Below, piece after piece: positions 22,005 through 31,341 of a stretch of DNA of 64,000 nucleotides (positions within the stretch are counted from its first letter, which is position 1; each line of letters opens with the position of its first letter). This DNA is from Lasiodiplodia sp. COLG20 (Eukaryota > Ascomycota > Dothideomycetes > Botryosphaeriales > Botryosphaeriaceae), in contig VNWV01000002.1 in NCBI GenBank assembly GCA_009801085.1, forward strand, positions 4,588,001-4,652,000, read 5' to 3'. The notes under the pieces are model-generated. The model worked only from the letters and a program-made list of their open reading frames with translations, had not been told where the DNA came from and searched no databases. The position numbers were made by a program, and so were the translations under genes.

Positions 22005-23645
22005 TTAATAGGCATCGCCCCAGTCGACATTGCCGACCTCGTCGCCCTCCTGCAGCGGGCTGCGCAAGCCCATCTTGCGCTCGTCGCGCTGGCGCTGCTT
22101 GCGCTCCTTGCGCGTGACCAGGTGCGGAGTGACGGGCGTGATGGGCGTGAAGGGCATGTACGGGCTGTAGGGCGTCATGGGCACGCCGGTGGCGGGCGTG
22201 CGCATGCCGCGGTCTCTCGGCGACAGGAGGTCGCGGCCGCGGTTGCGCGCCTCGACGACGGTCGTCTTGGTCGAAGGCGACTGCGCCGAGTCGGGCGCCA
22301 TGCTGCGCAGCGGCAGTTCCGACGTCGACGATGTGGCGGAACGCGCCGAGGCGTGGAGCCCGCGTGGAGGAGGTGGTAGGTCCTGCGTGCGGATGGCTGG
22401 GGGCGGGCCGGAGGGTGCGTCGCCGGCGCGCATGGCGATGTCGATGGTGTTGCTGCCGTTGCTGGGGCGCGGTGTGTGCGAGCTGTGCATCGAGTGGGCG
22501 TCCAGTGTGCGTCCGCTCTCGCTGCGCTGGGGGTGGGCGCGCGGGAGCGGGTGCGGGCGGCCCAGATCCTCGTAGTGGAAGGGGCCGAAGGACTCAGCAG
22601 TGTTGGGGGTGGTTGGGGTGGGTGCCGTGGTGGCCGAAGGTGGGGATGGCGGCGGACCAGGGTTGTAGAAACGCGGAGACAGCGGGGTGCGGGCCTCCTC
22701 GTCGTCACGCTGTCCCGGATACTTCGTGATCGGGCCGCTAATGCGAAGGTTACGGATGCTGCGGCGAGACTTGCTACCAGTGGAGCCAATTGAGGCAGTT
22801 CGGTCCTTCTTTGAGAGAATTCCACGAGGCGACGATGGCGGAGGGCTGGCGTAATTCTGGCGGCGAGCAGCGGCCATTGGGCTCTCCGGAGGGTAGATGG
22901 CGCGGACGGGACTGCGAGGGCTGGCGGGCGAGATGGGACTCGCGGGATTTTGGCTGCTGGGCACCCGGAGAGAGGCAGCAGTGTTGATCATAGGCGGGCG
23001 GCCCTTCGGTTGCACGGGATAGTGGCGCCCCTCTTCTTCTTCCTCCTCCTCCTCAGGCGATTCTGGGATCTCCTCGGCGGACGAGTTAGCGACCTTCTTT
23101 TTCCTCTCCTCGTCGTGTTCCATGACGGCAGCGTATAATCTCTCCATCTCTTTCTGTCGCTCCTCCTGCTGGTTCTTTAGGAAGTTCTGGTCGAAGGACG
23201 ACATGCTCTGGCAGCTGGGGCTGATGGGGCTCGTAGGCACACTCTGCTGCTGGCGCTCGGCAATGCTCGTCTGGCTCTTCTTGAAGGCATGCTTGAGCTT
23301 GCTGGGGCTGAGGGGCGAGCGCCAGCGCGAAGAGGGCGAGACGGGAGTCATCTCGAAGCCATTGGTGCCGTTCGCCTTGACGACGTCGACGCGCTGGTCG
23401 GTAACAGCGCGACGCATCTTGCGTCCGTAGGTAAGGAGAGCAATGCCGACGACAAGAACAGAGAAGATGTAGGCGCCAATAATACCGCAGATCTGGGCGG
23501 GCAGATAGGCTTTGTCGCGGAGAGCGTGTTCAGCGACAGGGGCGGGATTTTCGTCGAAGTCGACGTCAAAGAGTCCAGGAGTGGCAAAGACGTGCTGGGC
23601 GAAAAAGGCTGCTCCGACGGCGGCTAGGGCTCGTGGAGCTCGCAT
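22005..23645 (-). CDS. single-pass membrane protein with long Ser/Pro-rich cytoplasmic tail
   Basis: A single exon of 546 residues, read from the ATG at 23645. The upstream in-frame codons PGTYKT lack an ATG, so a short upstream exon cannot be excluded. It has an N-terminal signal (RALAAVGAAFFAQHVFATPG), a short lumenal segment, and one transmembrane helix at about 54-74 (GIIGAYIFSVLVVGIALLTY). The cytoplasmic tail of about 470 residues is rich in Ser, Pro and Arg, with the conserved-looking juxtamembrane NGFEMTPVSPSSRWRSPLSP, a Glu run (EEEEEEEEG), TPxTP repeats and the C-terminus EGDEVGNVDWGDAY. The many SP/TP sites suggest regulation by proline-directed kinases (inference). Function unknown; I do not recognise a named family. 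Confidence 0.7.
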   Translation of the reverse strand: MRAPRALAAVGAAFFAQHVFATPGLFDVDFDENPAPVAEHALRDKAYLPAQICGIIGAYIFSVLVVGIALLTYGRKMRRAVTDQRVDVVKANGTNGFEMTPVSPSSRWRSPLSPSKLKHAFKKSQTSIAERQQQSVPTSPISPSCQSMSSFDQNFLKNQQEERQKEMERLYAAVMEHDEERKKKVANSSAEEIPESPEEEEEEEEGRHYPVQPKGRPPMINTAASLRVPSSQNPASPISPASPRSPVRAIYPPESPMAAARRQNYASPPPSSPRGILSKKDRTASIGSTGSKSRRSIRNLRISGPITKYPGQRDDEEARTPLSPRFYNPGPPPSPPSATTAPTPTTPNTAESFGPFHYEDLGRPHPLPRAHPQRSESGRTLDAHSMHSSHTPRPSNGSNTIDIAMRAGDAPSGPPPAIRTQDLPPPPRGLHASARSATSSTSELPLRSMAPDSAQSPSTKTTVVEARNRGRDLLSPRDRGMRTPATGVPMTPYSPYMPFTPITPVTPHLVTRKERKQRQRDERKMGLRSPLQEGDEVGNVDWGDAY

Positions 23646-24479
23646 GGTCTTGTAGGTACCAGGCACCTAGGGGATCAGAAGCTAGGAAAAGGGTCGCGAC
23701 GCAGATGCGACAATATGAAGGTGACTCGGGACATTCGGGGTAATGCAGCGATCCACATGGTGGGCTGCACGACAGCGATGAGCGTATATATTGGGCTGGC
23801 CCGCAGTGGCGGTGGTGGTGAAAGCTCGACCAGTCAGGCCTGCGAACGCCCGTCCGGCACGCTGATTGGCCGCAGCCTGCGGGCTGTAAGCGCCCGCCCA
23901 TGTTGTTCACATCTTATCGCGCCACGCTGCCAACACCGGTTGTGTGATCTGTTCCCCCGGCACGCCTCTTCGCAGCGGGCGCTGCATGCGCATGCAGTGC
24001 AGGAACACATCACTCTCCCCGCCGTCAGCACGGCAGAGCGTGCGTCGTTCCGAGGTGCTTTGTCCGCGAGGCCGCTGTCGAGGCCCGGCCGACTAGCCCC
24101 CAACAGGAAGCGTGATTGCCGTCTGCTAAGCGCCCGCCGCTCGAGCCTCGGCCCAATCAAGAGCCTGCGCCCTTGCATCGCGCGGCCGCTTCACCGGCCT
24201 TCCACGCCTCGACGAGCTTAATCCGCACGCCCAGCCAGCCAGACGCCTGCAAGTATTTGAAAGTCACGAGCCTCTGTCGGTGACCGCTCCACCTCGCGCC
24301 CGATCCACTATCACATCGCTTGGATTCCTCTCCTTTAATGCTACTACCTCGTCATAGCATCACAGCCCGACGCCAATCGGCTTCCCACAGCCTTGCTCAC
24401 ACCATTGACAATCACATTCTGTCTGTGCCGATCTGCTTACCGCCTCATCTTGTGCTTGATCTCGCTTGTACGCCTCCCT
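23646..24479. other. intergenic region between two minus-strand genes
   Basis: About 0.83 kb that contains the promoter of the membrane-protein gene and the 3' region of the RraA-like gene. Its middle part (about 23850-24230) is GC-rich. No gene is seen. Confidence 0.5.
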
Positions 24480-25615
24480 CTATTGGCCTCTATGCTTTGC
24501 GAACGCCTCCTTGACAGTGCCGCCGGCCAGCACGTCGGCCATGCACTTCTCATCCGCATCCACCAGCTTCGGAATGAGCTCTAGCACCGCATCTACCTTA
24601 TCCTTGGGGATCACCACGGCACTGTTCTCTGCCGGGTCCAGCATAACGACGTCTCCCTGTATGGTATCAGCACCCGCGAGCTGGACTGACGTTGCGAGCG
24701 CGAGTCAGGGTTGTTTGGAAGGATTTGGGGCCACTGGTCTGATCATCCTTTTCGCCGACGAATGATATTTTGGGCAACCAACTGTAGACGTCGTCGGTGG
24801 AGCACTCAAAATGCAGGGACTTACCGACACTACCGTCACCTCACCGATCTCAACCGGATATCCAACGGCGTAGGCCTTAGTCTGAGCTCCCGCACCCACG
24901 CTGCTTGTACCCTTGCTCCACACGGGAATCTTGAGGCCGTTCAGCGTATCCAAATCCCGCACTCGTCCCGAAACCAGTATGCCTTTCGCTCCCAGCTGTT
25001 CCATGCGCACGCCGTTTATGCCTCCCACCACTGCGCAAGCCTGCCCTTCTGGCTGGGACAAGACGACAATTGTTTCAGGGTTGACAAGGTCGGCGTAGGG
25101 CGTGCCCGGAGCGATCTTGCTTGCGTTCTTATCGGCAGGTTCTTTCAGCTCAGGCTTGTCGCCAATAGGGTTGGGGAACGAGCTGGTCGTTTTGGGAGAG
25201 AAATGGACTGTGCTGGCCGGAGCGACTACGCGGGTGGTTCCGGTCTTGAGCGGACCTGTCCGGGTTCAACGTCAGCAACTTGGCTTTTGTCGCTTAATTG
25301 AAAGCTGCAGCAAGTGGTATTGGCGCGCCCAAAGGATGACGCCAGGCGCTGAGAAGCCCAGGAACGAGGAGGCTAACGAAAAGGCTGCATCTACCTATGT
25401 CTGGAATAAAGCCAGCACCGGGAACATTGAGCTTGAGAAGCGCATCCGAGACCTATATTGCATGAATTAGCAGCTAAGTCTTATTTAGCGCGATTCTCAG
25501 GGCTCTCAGAACAGCTCATCGCAAGCTATAGCCAATTCAGGATGCGAAAAGGCAGCAGCTAACATACGTCGCAGGCAGTGTATTTTGCAAGCAGGTCAAG
25601 CTGAGCGGAGGACAT
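24480..25615 (-). CDS. RraA-like (HMG/CHA aldolase-type) protein
   Basis: Four exons, 25615..25568, 25452..25395, 25255..24825 and 24680..24480, give 245 residues; the introns are 115, 138 and 144 bp. The joined sequence begins MSSAQLDLLAKYTACD, continues VSDALLKLNVPGAGFIPDIG and PLKTGTTRVVAPASTVHFSP, then the signature GGINGVRMEQLGAKGILVSG with GRVRDLDTL, IPVWSKGTSSVGAGAQTKAY, and ends AGGTVKEAFAKHRGQ. RraA-like proteins adopt a swivelling-domain fold; fungal and plant members act as 4-hydroxy-4-methyl-2-oxoglutarate or oxaloacetate aldolase/decarboxylases rather than RNase E inhibitors. The Arg-Asp pair of the aldolase site (GRVRD) is present. The actual substrate is unknown. The last acceptor (GTCCAG at 24681) was chosen because it alone keeps the phase. 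Identity is firm, exact exon ends slightly less so. Confidence 0.88.
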
Positions 25616-27505
25616 GGTGAAAGGATTGAGGCGTCGCAACGTCGCAAACATGGCAGCAAGAAGGTGTTGGACGAAGGGGTTGCGGAGTTGGAGGGGCAGC
25701 TCCAGTCAGGAGCTTGAGCTTAGTGTTGCGGATGCATCCGATGACGCATGCGGGGAAAGTCGGCGCCAACGCTGGGCAACTTTGCCGCGGTCCCTCCGTC
25801 CGGCCTCACTCACTTACGCGTCGACCCTTCTCTTCCCCAACGCTCTCAATCGTACTGCGATGGCTTTCGGACCCCGCTGGCTTGCTTCCGCGAGACAAAC
25901 TCAATCCACTCAATCTCAACTTTAGAGTGGTGACCTGCTCATTGCATCTCGCTAACTTGTCTCTAAATCGGATTCTGTTGATGGATGCCGCGTTTTTGAT
26001 TCAACGAAAGATTGCTTCAACGACCTTCATTTCCAAAAATTTCTGCTACTGCATTCGCCGTTCATTTCCGTGGTCTATACCAATGCTGTCAATATCCTTG
26101 GCCTAGATGGGCCAGCTGGCTACAGCGTGTACCTTACCTATTACCTGCACTCGCACCGCTGCAATCAGTACGAGCTTGTCATTGGTACAAGCCAGATGAA
26201 GATGAGTATCTATCCCACTGAATGTCATACTCCAGTTTCTGCACTTAGTTAGATCGGGTTTGTGGTCTGCGCATGATGGATGTATGCTCGACCGAGTTGC
26301 TTTTTGCCCGCTCTCAATGCTCCCTCGACTATTTGGAGTCTTTAGCTAGGGAATCCAGTGTCTTATGACCACAAAGCCACTAAACCATTAATTCTCGATT
26401 GGAGAACAAGAGAAACGGTAAGAGATATCCGTTGAAGCAAAGGCATGGTTTTCTGATTCCTTTGAATTTCCTTAGAGTCCTCTTGTTTGTTCCACTGATC
26501 TCTAAATGGAAACATTCAGTGAATGAGAGACGATACATGTCATTAACTAGATTTCCCGGCAGCCGACGTATTCCAACTTCAGTAGTAAATGCGAAGAGGA
26601 AGTCCACAAATGATCGGATGCCCACATGGTTGGCATGCCCACATCCCGCTACTTTTCGGGCCCTCGGCTTAATGTTGCAGGTAAAGCTAAGGTAGGGGTA
26701 AGTAAAGTAGTTCATTTTGTTAGTGATCCCATCACTAATCGGGTGATGAACTGTCGCTTATGCACTCCGCAAATCGCTAAATGTGGAGTACATTCGTAGC
26801 GTTTTGAACAGAGCTCATGACCACGCGTGCATTCAACGTACGACGCCACAGGTAAGTACAACTTCGAGGCTTTACGCCTCTCAATTCGTTCTAGTTTATA
26901 CACAAGATCGATGACAAGATCTCCTTAGCACGGTCCACGTATGTCACCGGCATCGGCATGTTGAAGAGACGATTATGACGCGTCCGGAGCTACCAAGACG
27001 AGTCAGCAACTCGGTTGATATATCACCGAGATCGATCAGTACAACGGGCACGCTACCCGTAAACGGTGAAAGAGTGGCGCTGCGGAGCTAATCAGCTTTC
27101 GAGGAGCGGTATGATGGGATGCCACCCTGCCCGAGCTCCGCTGTCCAAGTAGCACACCATCACTTCGCGGCTACTTCAAACGGATAATACATGCGTAGTT
27201 GCAGCTTCAGAGATGCGAGCGTATAACAAAAACGAACACGAGCACGAACCCTTCCCCGCACTCCACAAAAGCCGCTTCCCCACAACTCGTACATCTACCA
27301 TCGGCTATGGCTCGCTTCTTCGCCGAACCCCTGCCGACGCCATGCGGAATGACCGCAGAGCGGATCTTTCATAGAACTATTAAAACCCGTCACACGTCCG
27401 GAGCTTGGGCTACTATGCTGCTACCAAAGTCTTGAGCTTCCTCCCGTCGCTCTTTGCTCGCAGATCAGCCCTTTGTTCTCCAGCCAGGGTATCTGTCTGC
27501 CCAAG
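25616..27505. other. long gene-free region
   Basis: About 1.9 kb between divergent genes (RraA-like, minus; rhamnosidase, plus), AT-richer from about 25900 to 26950. Small open frames (for example 26380-26715 and 26712-26903, minus) show no domain. I see no tRNA fold or transposon end. Confidence 0.5.
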
Positions 27506-30332
27506 ATGGCACCGACAATCCCGACTTCAGCATGCATCTTGCTGGCAACGCTTGTCCCTGCAGTATCGGCGGCTTCAGCAAATTCCTCTACGTAAGTGCT
27601 AACTTTCAGATTCAATCTACAATCAGACGTGGTCATGTTTAGTTCTCCAAGACTAAAAGAAAAAGAAAAAGAACAAACGAAATTGCCCTGCTCATCAGCT
27701 TGGTTCGGTGGCATGTGTGGTTGAAAGACATTGCTTCGGGAATTCCGAGTTTGGTCTCTCGGCGTGCAACAAAAAGCCGCGTCGAGAAGCAATGAAGCGC
27801 TGTTCCTTGCCATGAGTGCGCATTTTCTATACTATTCTAACATTTCCCAGCACGTCGGATGTCTATCCAGTGACATACAACTTCGCCAATACGTCGACTC
27901 CGTTCAACTTCTCCTCGTCAACGTGTGTAACTCTTACAGCGGCGAATCCAGTTGTCACGTTAGACTATGTTTGGGAAATTGGAGGGTTCCCGTTCATTGA
28001 AGTCACCGACGTCCCCACATCCGGCGTTCAGATCGAAAGCAGATACTCAGAGGCCAAGGCCAGTCTTGACCTCCCGCACGCCGATGGGCCATGGACTTTC
28101 TCGAATGGGTTGAGCAATTCCTTTCGCGTTGAGACGTTCAATGTCTCTTCGCCTGGGAGGTTTCAGTCGTTCTTCATCCAAGGCGGGCAAAGATGGCAGG
28201 CGATCAAGCTGCTGAGTGCAGGAAGCTTTTCGTTCTGTGGCGCAGGAATGGCTTCAAGGAATGACATCAGGAGTATCGAAGAGCTGCCGGGGAATTTCCA
28301 CAGCTCAAACGATCTGTACAACAAGATCTGGGCGCTCGGTGTGAGGTCCACCCAGCAGTCATGCATCGAAAGCGGTAGTGCTCCTTCGACATGGGAGATC
28401 ACTGACGATGGAGCCTTTGTCCGTGGCCAAGTTCCTGCACAATCTTCCCTCGGAACAGATTACGGTAACTACACGTTGACTTTCTCGACGAAGATCGCCC
28501 GCGGCGGTACCGGTTGGCGAACTGCGGCCGTTACCCAGGGCTATGGACAGTACTTCGTCTTGACGAGTGAGTACCCCGAAAGCACTTACCTGAATACAAA
28601 CCGGACCCTTTTGCCTCCGAATACTCTCATCACAAATTACGGATGGAGCATCGTCAACCAGACTACCCTGGAAACTGGACCAACCATCTACTTCCCGGTG
28701 CCTTTTGACGTCAAGGAAGGGGAATGGTACAATATCTCGACAACTATCAACGCCACCGGATACACGGTTTCTATCGACGGTAGCGATCCAATTTTCGTAT
28801 CCAACGCTTATACCCCTAATGGCGCCCAGTCAACTTTCAACTCCGGCGACAGAACGGCAGGTACATGGGGGTTTGGTCCATTCCAAGACCAAGAAGCTTA
28901 CTTCACCAACGTGGTTGTCGAGGCTGAAAATGGCACCGTCCTCTACGAGAGTGACTTGAAAGGCGATTTGGTCCTAGAAGAGTACGGAGTCGCGGCCAAC
29001 ACGCACGACGTCTGCCTCGACGGAGCGAAGAGAGACCGGCTGGTCTGGATGGGCGACTACGCTCACACGCAGCGCATCATCGGCGCCAGCACGAACAGCT
29101 CCGAGTTCTCGACCGGCACGCTCGCGTACGCCCTCGAGTGGCAGGCGTCCAACGACTCGCAGTACCCCGGCTTCTCGGGCATGTCGGCCTCGATGGGCGC
29201 CTCTCCCGCCTTCGGCACCGCCCGCGCCGGCTACGCCCTGATCGACTACCAGTTCGGCTACCTGATCGCCTTCGGCGACTACTTCCACGCCACGGGCGAC
29301 CTCGCCTTCCTGACGGCGCACTACCCCAGCCTCAAGACCATCGTCGCCTCCCTCATTGCCAACCTCGTCGACCCGACCACCAACCTCGTCTCCACCGGCT
29401 CCATACCCGGCCGCTTCTTTCTCGGGCCCGCGGCCAACGGCACCGCACCCGCCGCCATGTTCGCCTACGCCCTCAACTTAACCGCCGGCCTCGCCACCGC
29501 CGCCGGCGACGACGACTCCGCAGCGGCCTGGTCCGCCGTCGCCAGCGACGTCGCGGCAGCCGTCAACGAGCTGCTCTGGAACGACGAGACGGGCACGTAC
29601 GCCGTGTCCCTCGGCGACGGCGGCTTCGCCAACTCGAGCATCACCTCCACCGCCTTCCCCATCCTCGCCGGCATCGCGCCGCCGGACCGCGTCGAGGCGG
29701 CCGTCGCCGCCCTCGAAGGGCTGCGGTTGGGTATCGGGTACAAGTCTTACTCGTCCGTCGACGCGCCGGCGAACGAGGCGGCGCTGTCGCCGAATCTGAG
29801 CGGGTTCCTGCTCGAGGCGCTGCTGAAGGCGAGTAATGAGGCGGCGTTCGCCAAGGCTGGGACCAATGCTACCGGCTCTGGTGCTATCAAGACTGCTATA
29901 TCGGTTTTGCTGGACCAGCTGTGGCCGGCCATGGTTACGGATGATGATTATGCTACTGGATCCAGTTGGGAGTACGTCTATGGCGATGGCCGCCCTGGGC
30001 TCGACACGTACACTAGCCATGCTCACCCCTGGGGCGGCGCCCCGACGTACGTGCTGTCGGAGTACGTGCTCGGCGTGCGCGCGGCGACGGCGGGGTTCAA
30101 GACGTGGGTGTTTGAACCAAGTGTGGCTGTGTCGCGGGATGTCGATGTCGAGTGGGTGACGGGGAGGGTGCCGGTGCCGGGAGGCAAGGTGGAGGCGGGG
30201 TGGTGGAGGTTGGAGGAAGGAGGTGTGAGGGTGAAGGTTTGTGGGGTGGCGGGGACGACGGGGACAGTAAGGGTGCCGGGGAAGAGGGAAGTGGAAGTGA
30301 GTGGTGGAGATTGTGTAGATGAAGTGTTGTAG
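27506..30332 (+). CDS. secreted alpha-L-rhamnosidase, GH78 family
   Basis: Two exons: 27506..27591 encodes the signal peptide (MAPTIPTSACILLATLVPAV) and 27851..30332 the rest; 855 residues in all. The 259-bp intron has a GTAAGT donor and TTCTAAC before CCCAG, and joins ANSST to TSDVYPVTYNFAN. GH78 enzymes hydrolyse terminal alpha-L-rhamnose from pectin (RG-I) and flavonoid glycosides. The N-terminal part is a beta-sandwich; an inserted region (YTLTFSTKIARGGTGWRTAA to about TVSIDGSDPIFV) looks like a concanavalin-type lectin or LamG-like module. The catalytic (alpha/alpha)6 barrel starts near CLDGAKRDRLVWMGDYAHTQ, with the acidic DR..W.GD motif, and ends with SSWEYVYGDGRPGLDTYTSH. There are many N-glycosylation sites. 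The second half is much GC-richer at third positions than the first. Plant-cell-wall use fits a plant-associated or saprobic fungus. Confidence 0.9.
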
Positions 30333-30358
30333 GTGGGTGATAGAGGGTTATCACAGCC

Positions 30359-30542
30359 GAAGGCTAGTGTGAACATATCATGGGTTGATGAAGCTATCGT
30401 CCGGACAAGAATGTATACTTTTTAATTCGACATTTACGTCCGGACGATAGCTTCATCAACCCATGATATGTTGTTTTTCCAAGGAAGAAAAGGCTGAGGC
30501 ATAGTAACGCCTGGAGCCTTAGTATTCTTCACACTAGCCTTC
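30359..30542. repeat. nested inverted-repeat element A (15-bp ends, inner 35-bp perfect hairpin)
   Basis: The inner arms 30372-30406 and 30438-30472 are perfect 35-bp inverted repeats with a 31-bp AT-rich loop; the arms end in the palindrome GTCCGGAC and contain TTGATGAAGCTATC. An outer pair, 30359-30373 (GAAGGCTAGTGTGAA) and 30528-30542, is a second perfect 15-bp inverted repeat. The element starts 27 bp after the rhamnosidase stop codon, so it may lie in that gene's 3' UTR. I see no clear target-site duplication. Confidence 0.9.
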
Positions 30543-30747
30543 ATCTGCGTAAAGAATGTACTTACATACGATCCATGGTGTACATTTACTCTGGAGATCC
30601 AATAACATTGACGTGTAGAGCAAGTATGATGAAGGTTGATTCTGCCGCGACTCTGAAATGCAGCCGTTGTACCCTTCCGGTATATTTTTCACTACGCCGC
30701 CGCTGCTTAATGCTTTGGTCAGTCATAAATAATCACCCGTGGGTACC

Positions 30748-30815
30748 TGAAGCGATCGTCCGGACGCAAATGTCTAATTTTTTTTTGTAACATCCTCGTC
30801 CGGATCTTAGCTTCA
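30748..30815. repeat. degenerate hairpin copy B of the GTCCGGAC foldback family
   Basis: The arms 30748-30773 and 30790-30815 pair at 19 of 26 positions around a 16-base T-rich loop. The left arm has TGAAGC and GTCCGGACG, the right arm CGTCCGGA and TAGCTTCA, in the same order and spacing as in copies A and C. Confidence 0.75.
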
Positions 30816-30834
30816 CGTCCGCGCCGAAGTCATA

Positions 30835-30849
30835 TTTTTTTTTTTTTTT
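30835..30849. repeat. T15 homopolymer
   Basis: A run of fifteen T between hairpin copies B and C. Similar A/T runs lie in the loops of all three hairpins. Confidence 0.9.
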
Positions 30850-30969
30850 CTATGGTTGAAAATATGCCGAAAAGTACACTGATAGTGTCTCTGCACAGCT
30901 TCTTGAACTTCATCGAGCAACGGCATTTTGTAGGTGCCAAGAACGAATGACAATATTTGAGCCAATACG

Positions 30970-31052
30970 TCCGGACTTGAAGCTATGATCCGGACGCATT
31001 TGTAGAATTAAAAAAGCGATAAATGCGTCCGGATCATAGCTTCAAGTCCGGA
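30970..31052. repeat. hairpin copy C of the foldback family (32-bp perfect arms)
   Basis: The arms 30970-31001 and 31021-31052 are perfect 32-bp inverted repeats with a 19-base A-rich loop. Each arm carries two CCGGAC motifs flanking TTGAAGCTATGAT. The order GAAGCTAT - TCCGGACG - AT-rich loop is the same as in copy A. Confidence 0.9.
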
Positions 31053-31341
31053 TGGTTGGGATTAAAACCGAGCTCCCGCTGTTTTGCGGAAGCAAGACTG
31101 GTCTGCGGAGCACTTCTCAAGCACGGCATACGGCCTTGTTTTGTCTATTATCTGGTAATTTATTGGTCCTATGTACGCCTTTGTAAGCTGATATGAGTGT
31201 TCTTGATAGTAAATAGTTGATAACCCCTATTTTGGTAGTTGCCTGTGCCCAAGGTCCCTTTTTTGATCCAGACCGCCCTTTTGTAAACTCAACGCCAGAA
31301 ATGACTTTTAGATCCAACCACTGATATCCATGAAATCAAGC
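31053..31341. other. gene-free remainder of the repeat-bearing intergenic region
   Basis: Sequence between hairpin C and the 3' end of the next minus-strand gene. It is AT-rich, with no coding signal or further GTCCGGAC site. Confidence 0.5.

Noticed and set aside
30562..30580. ACATACGATCCAT resembling the start of 5S rRNA
   Set aside because: Only the first bases match; the following 100 bases do not fit 5S rRNA.
30359..31052. CRISPR-like array
   Set aside because: The repeats are inverted arms of hairpins, not direct repeats with spacers, and the genome is eukaryotic.
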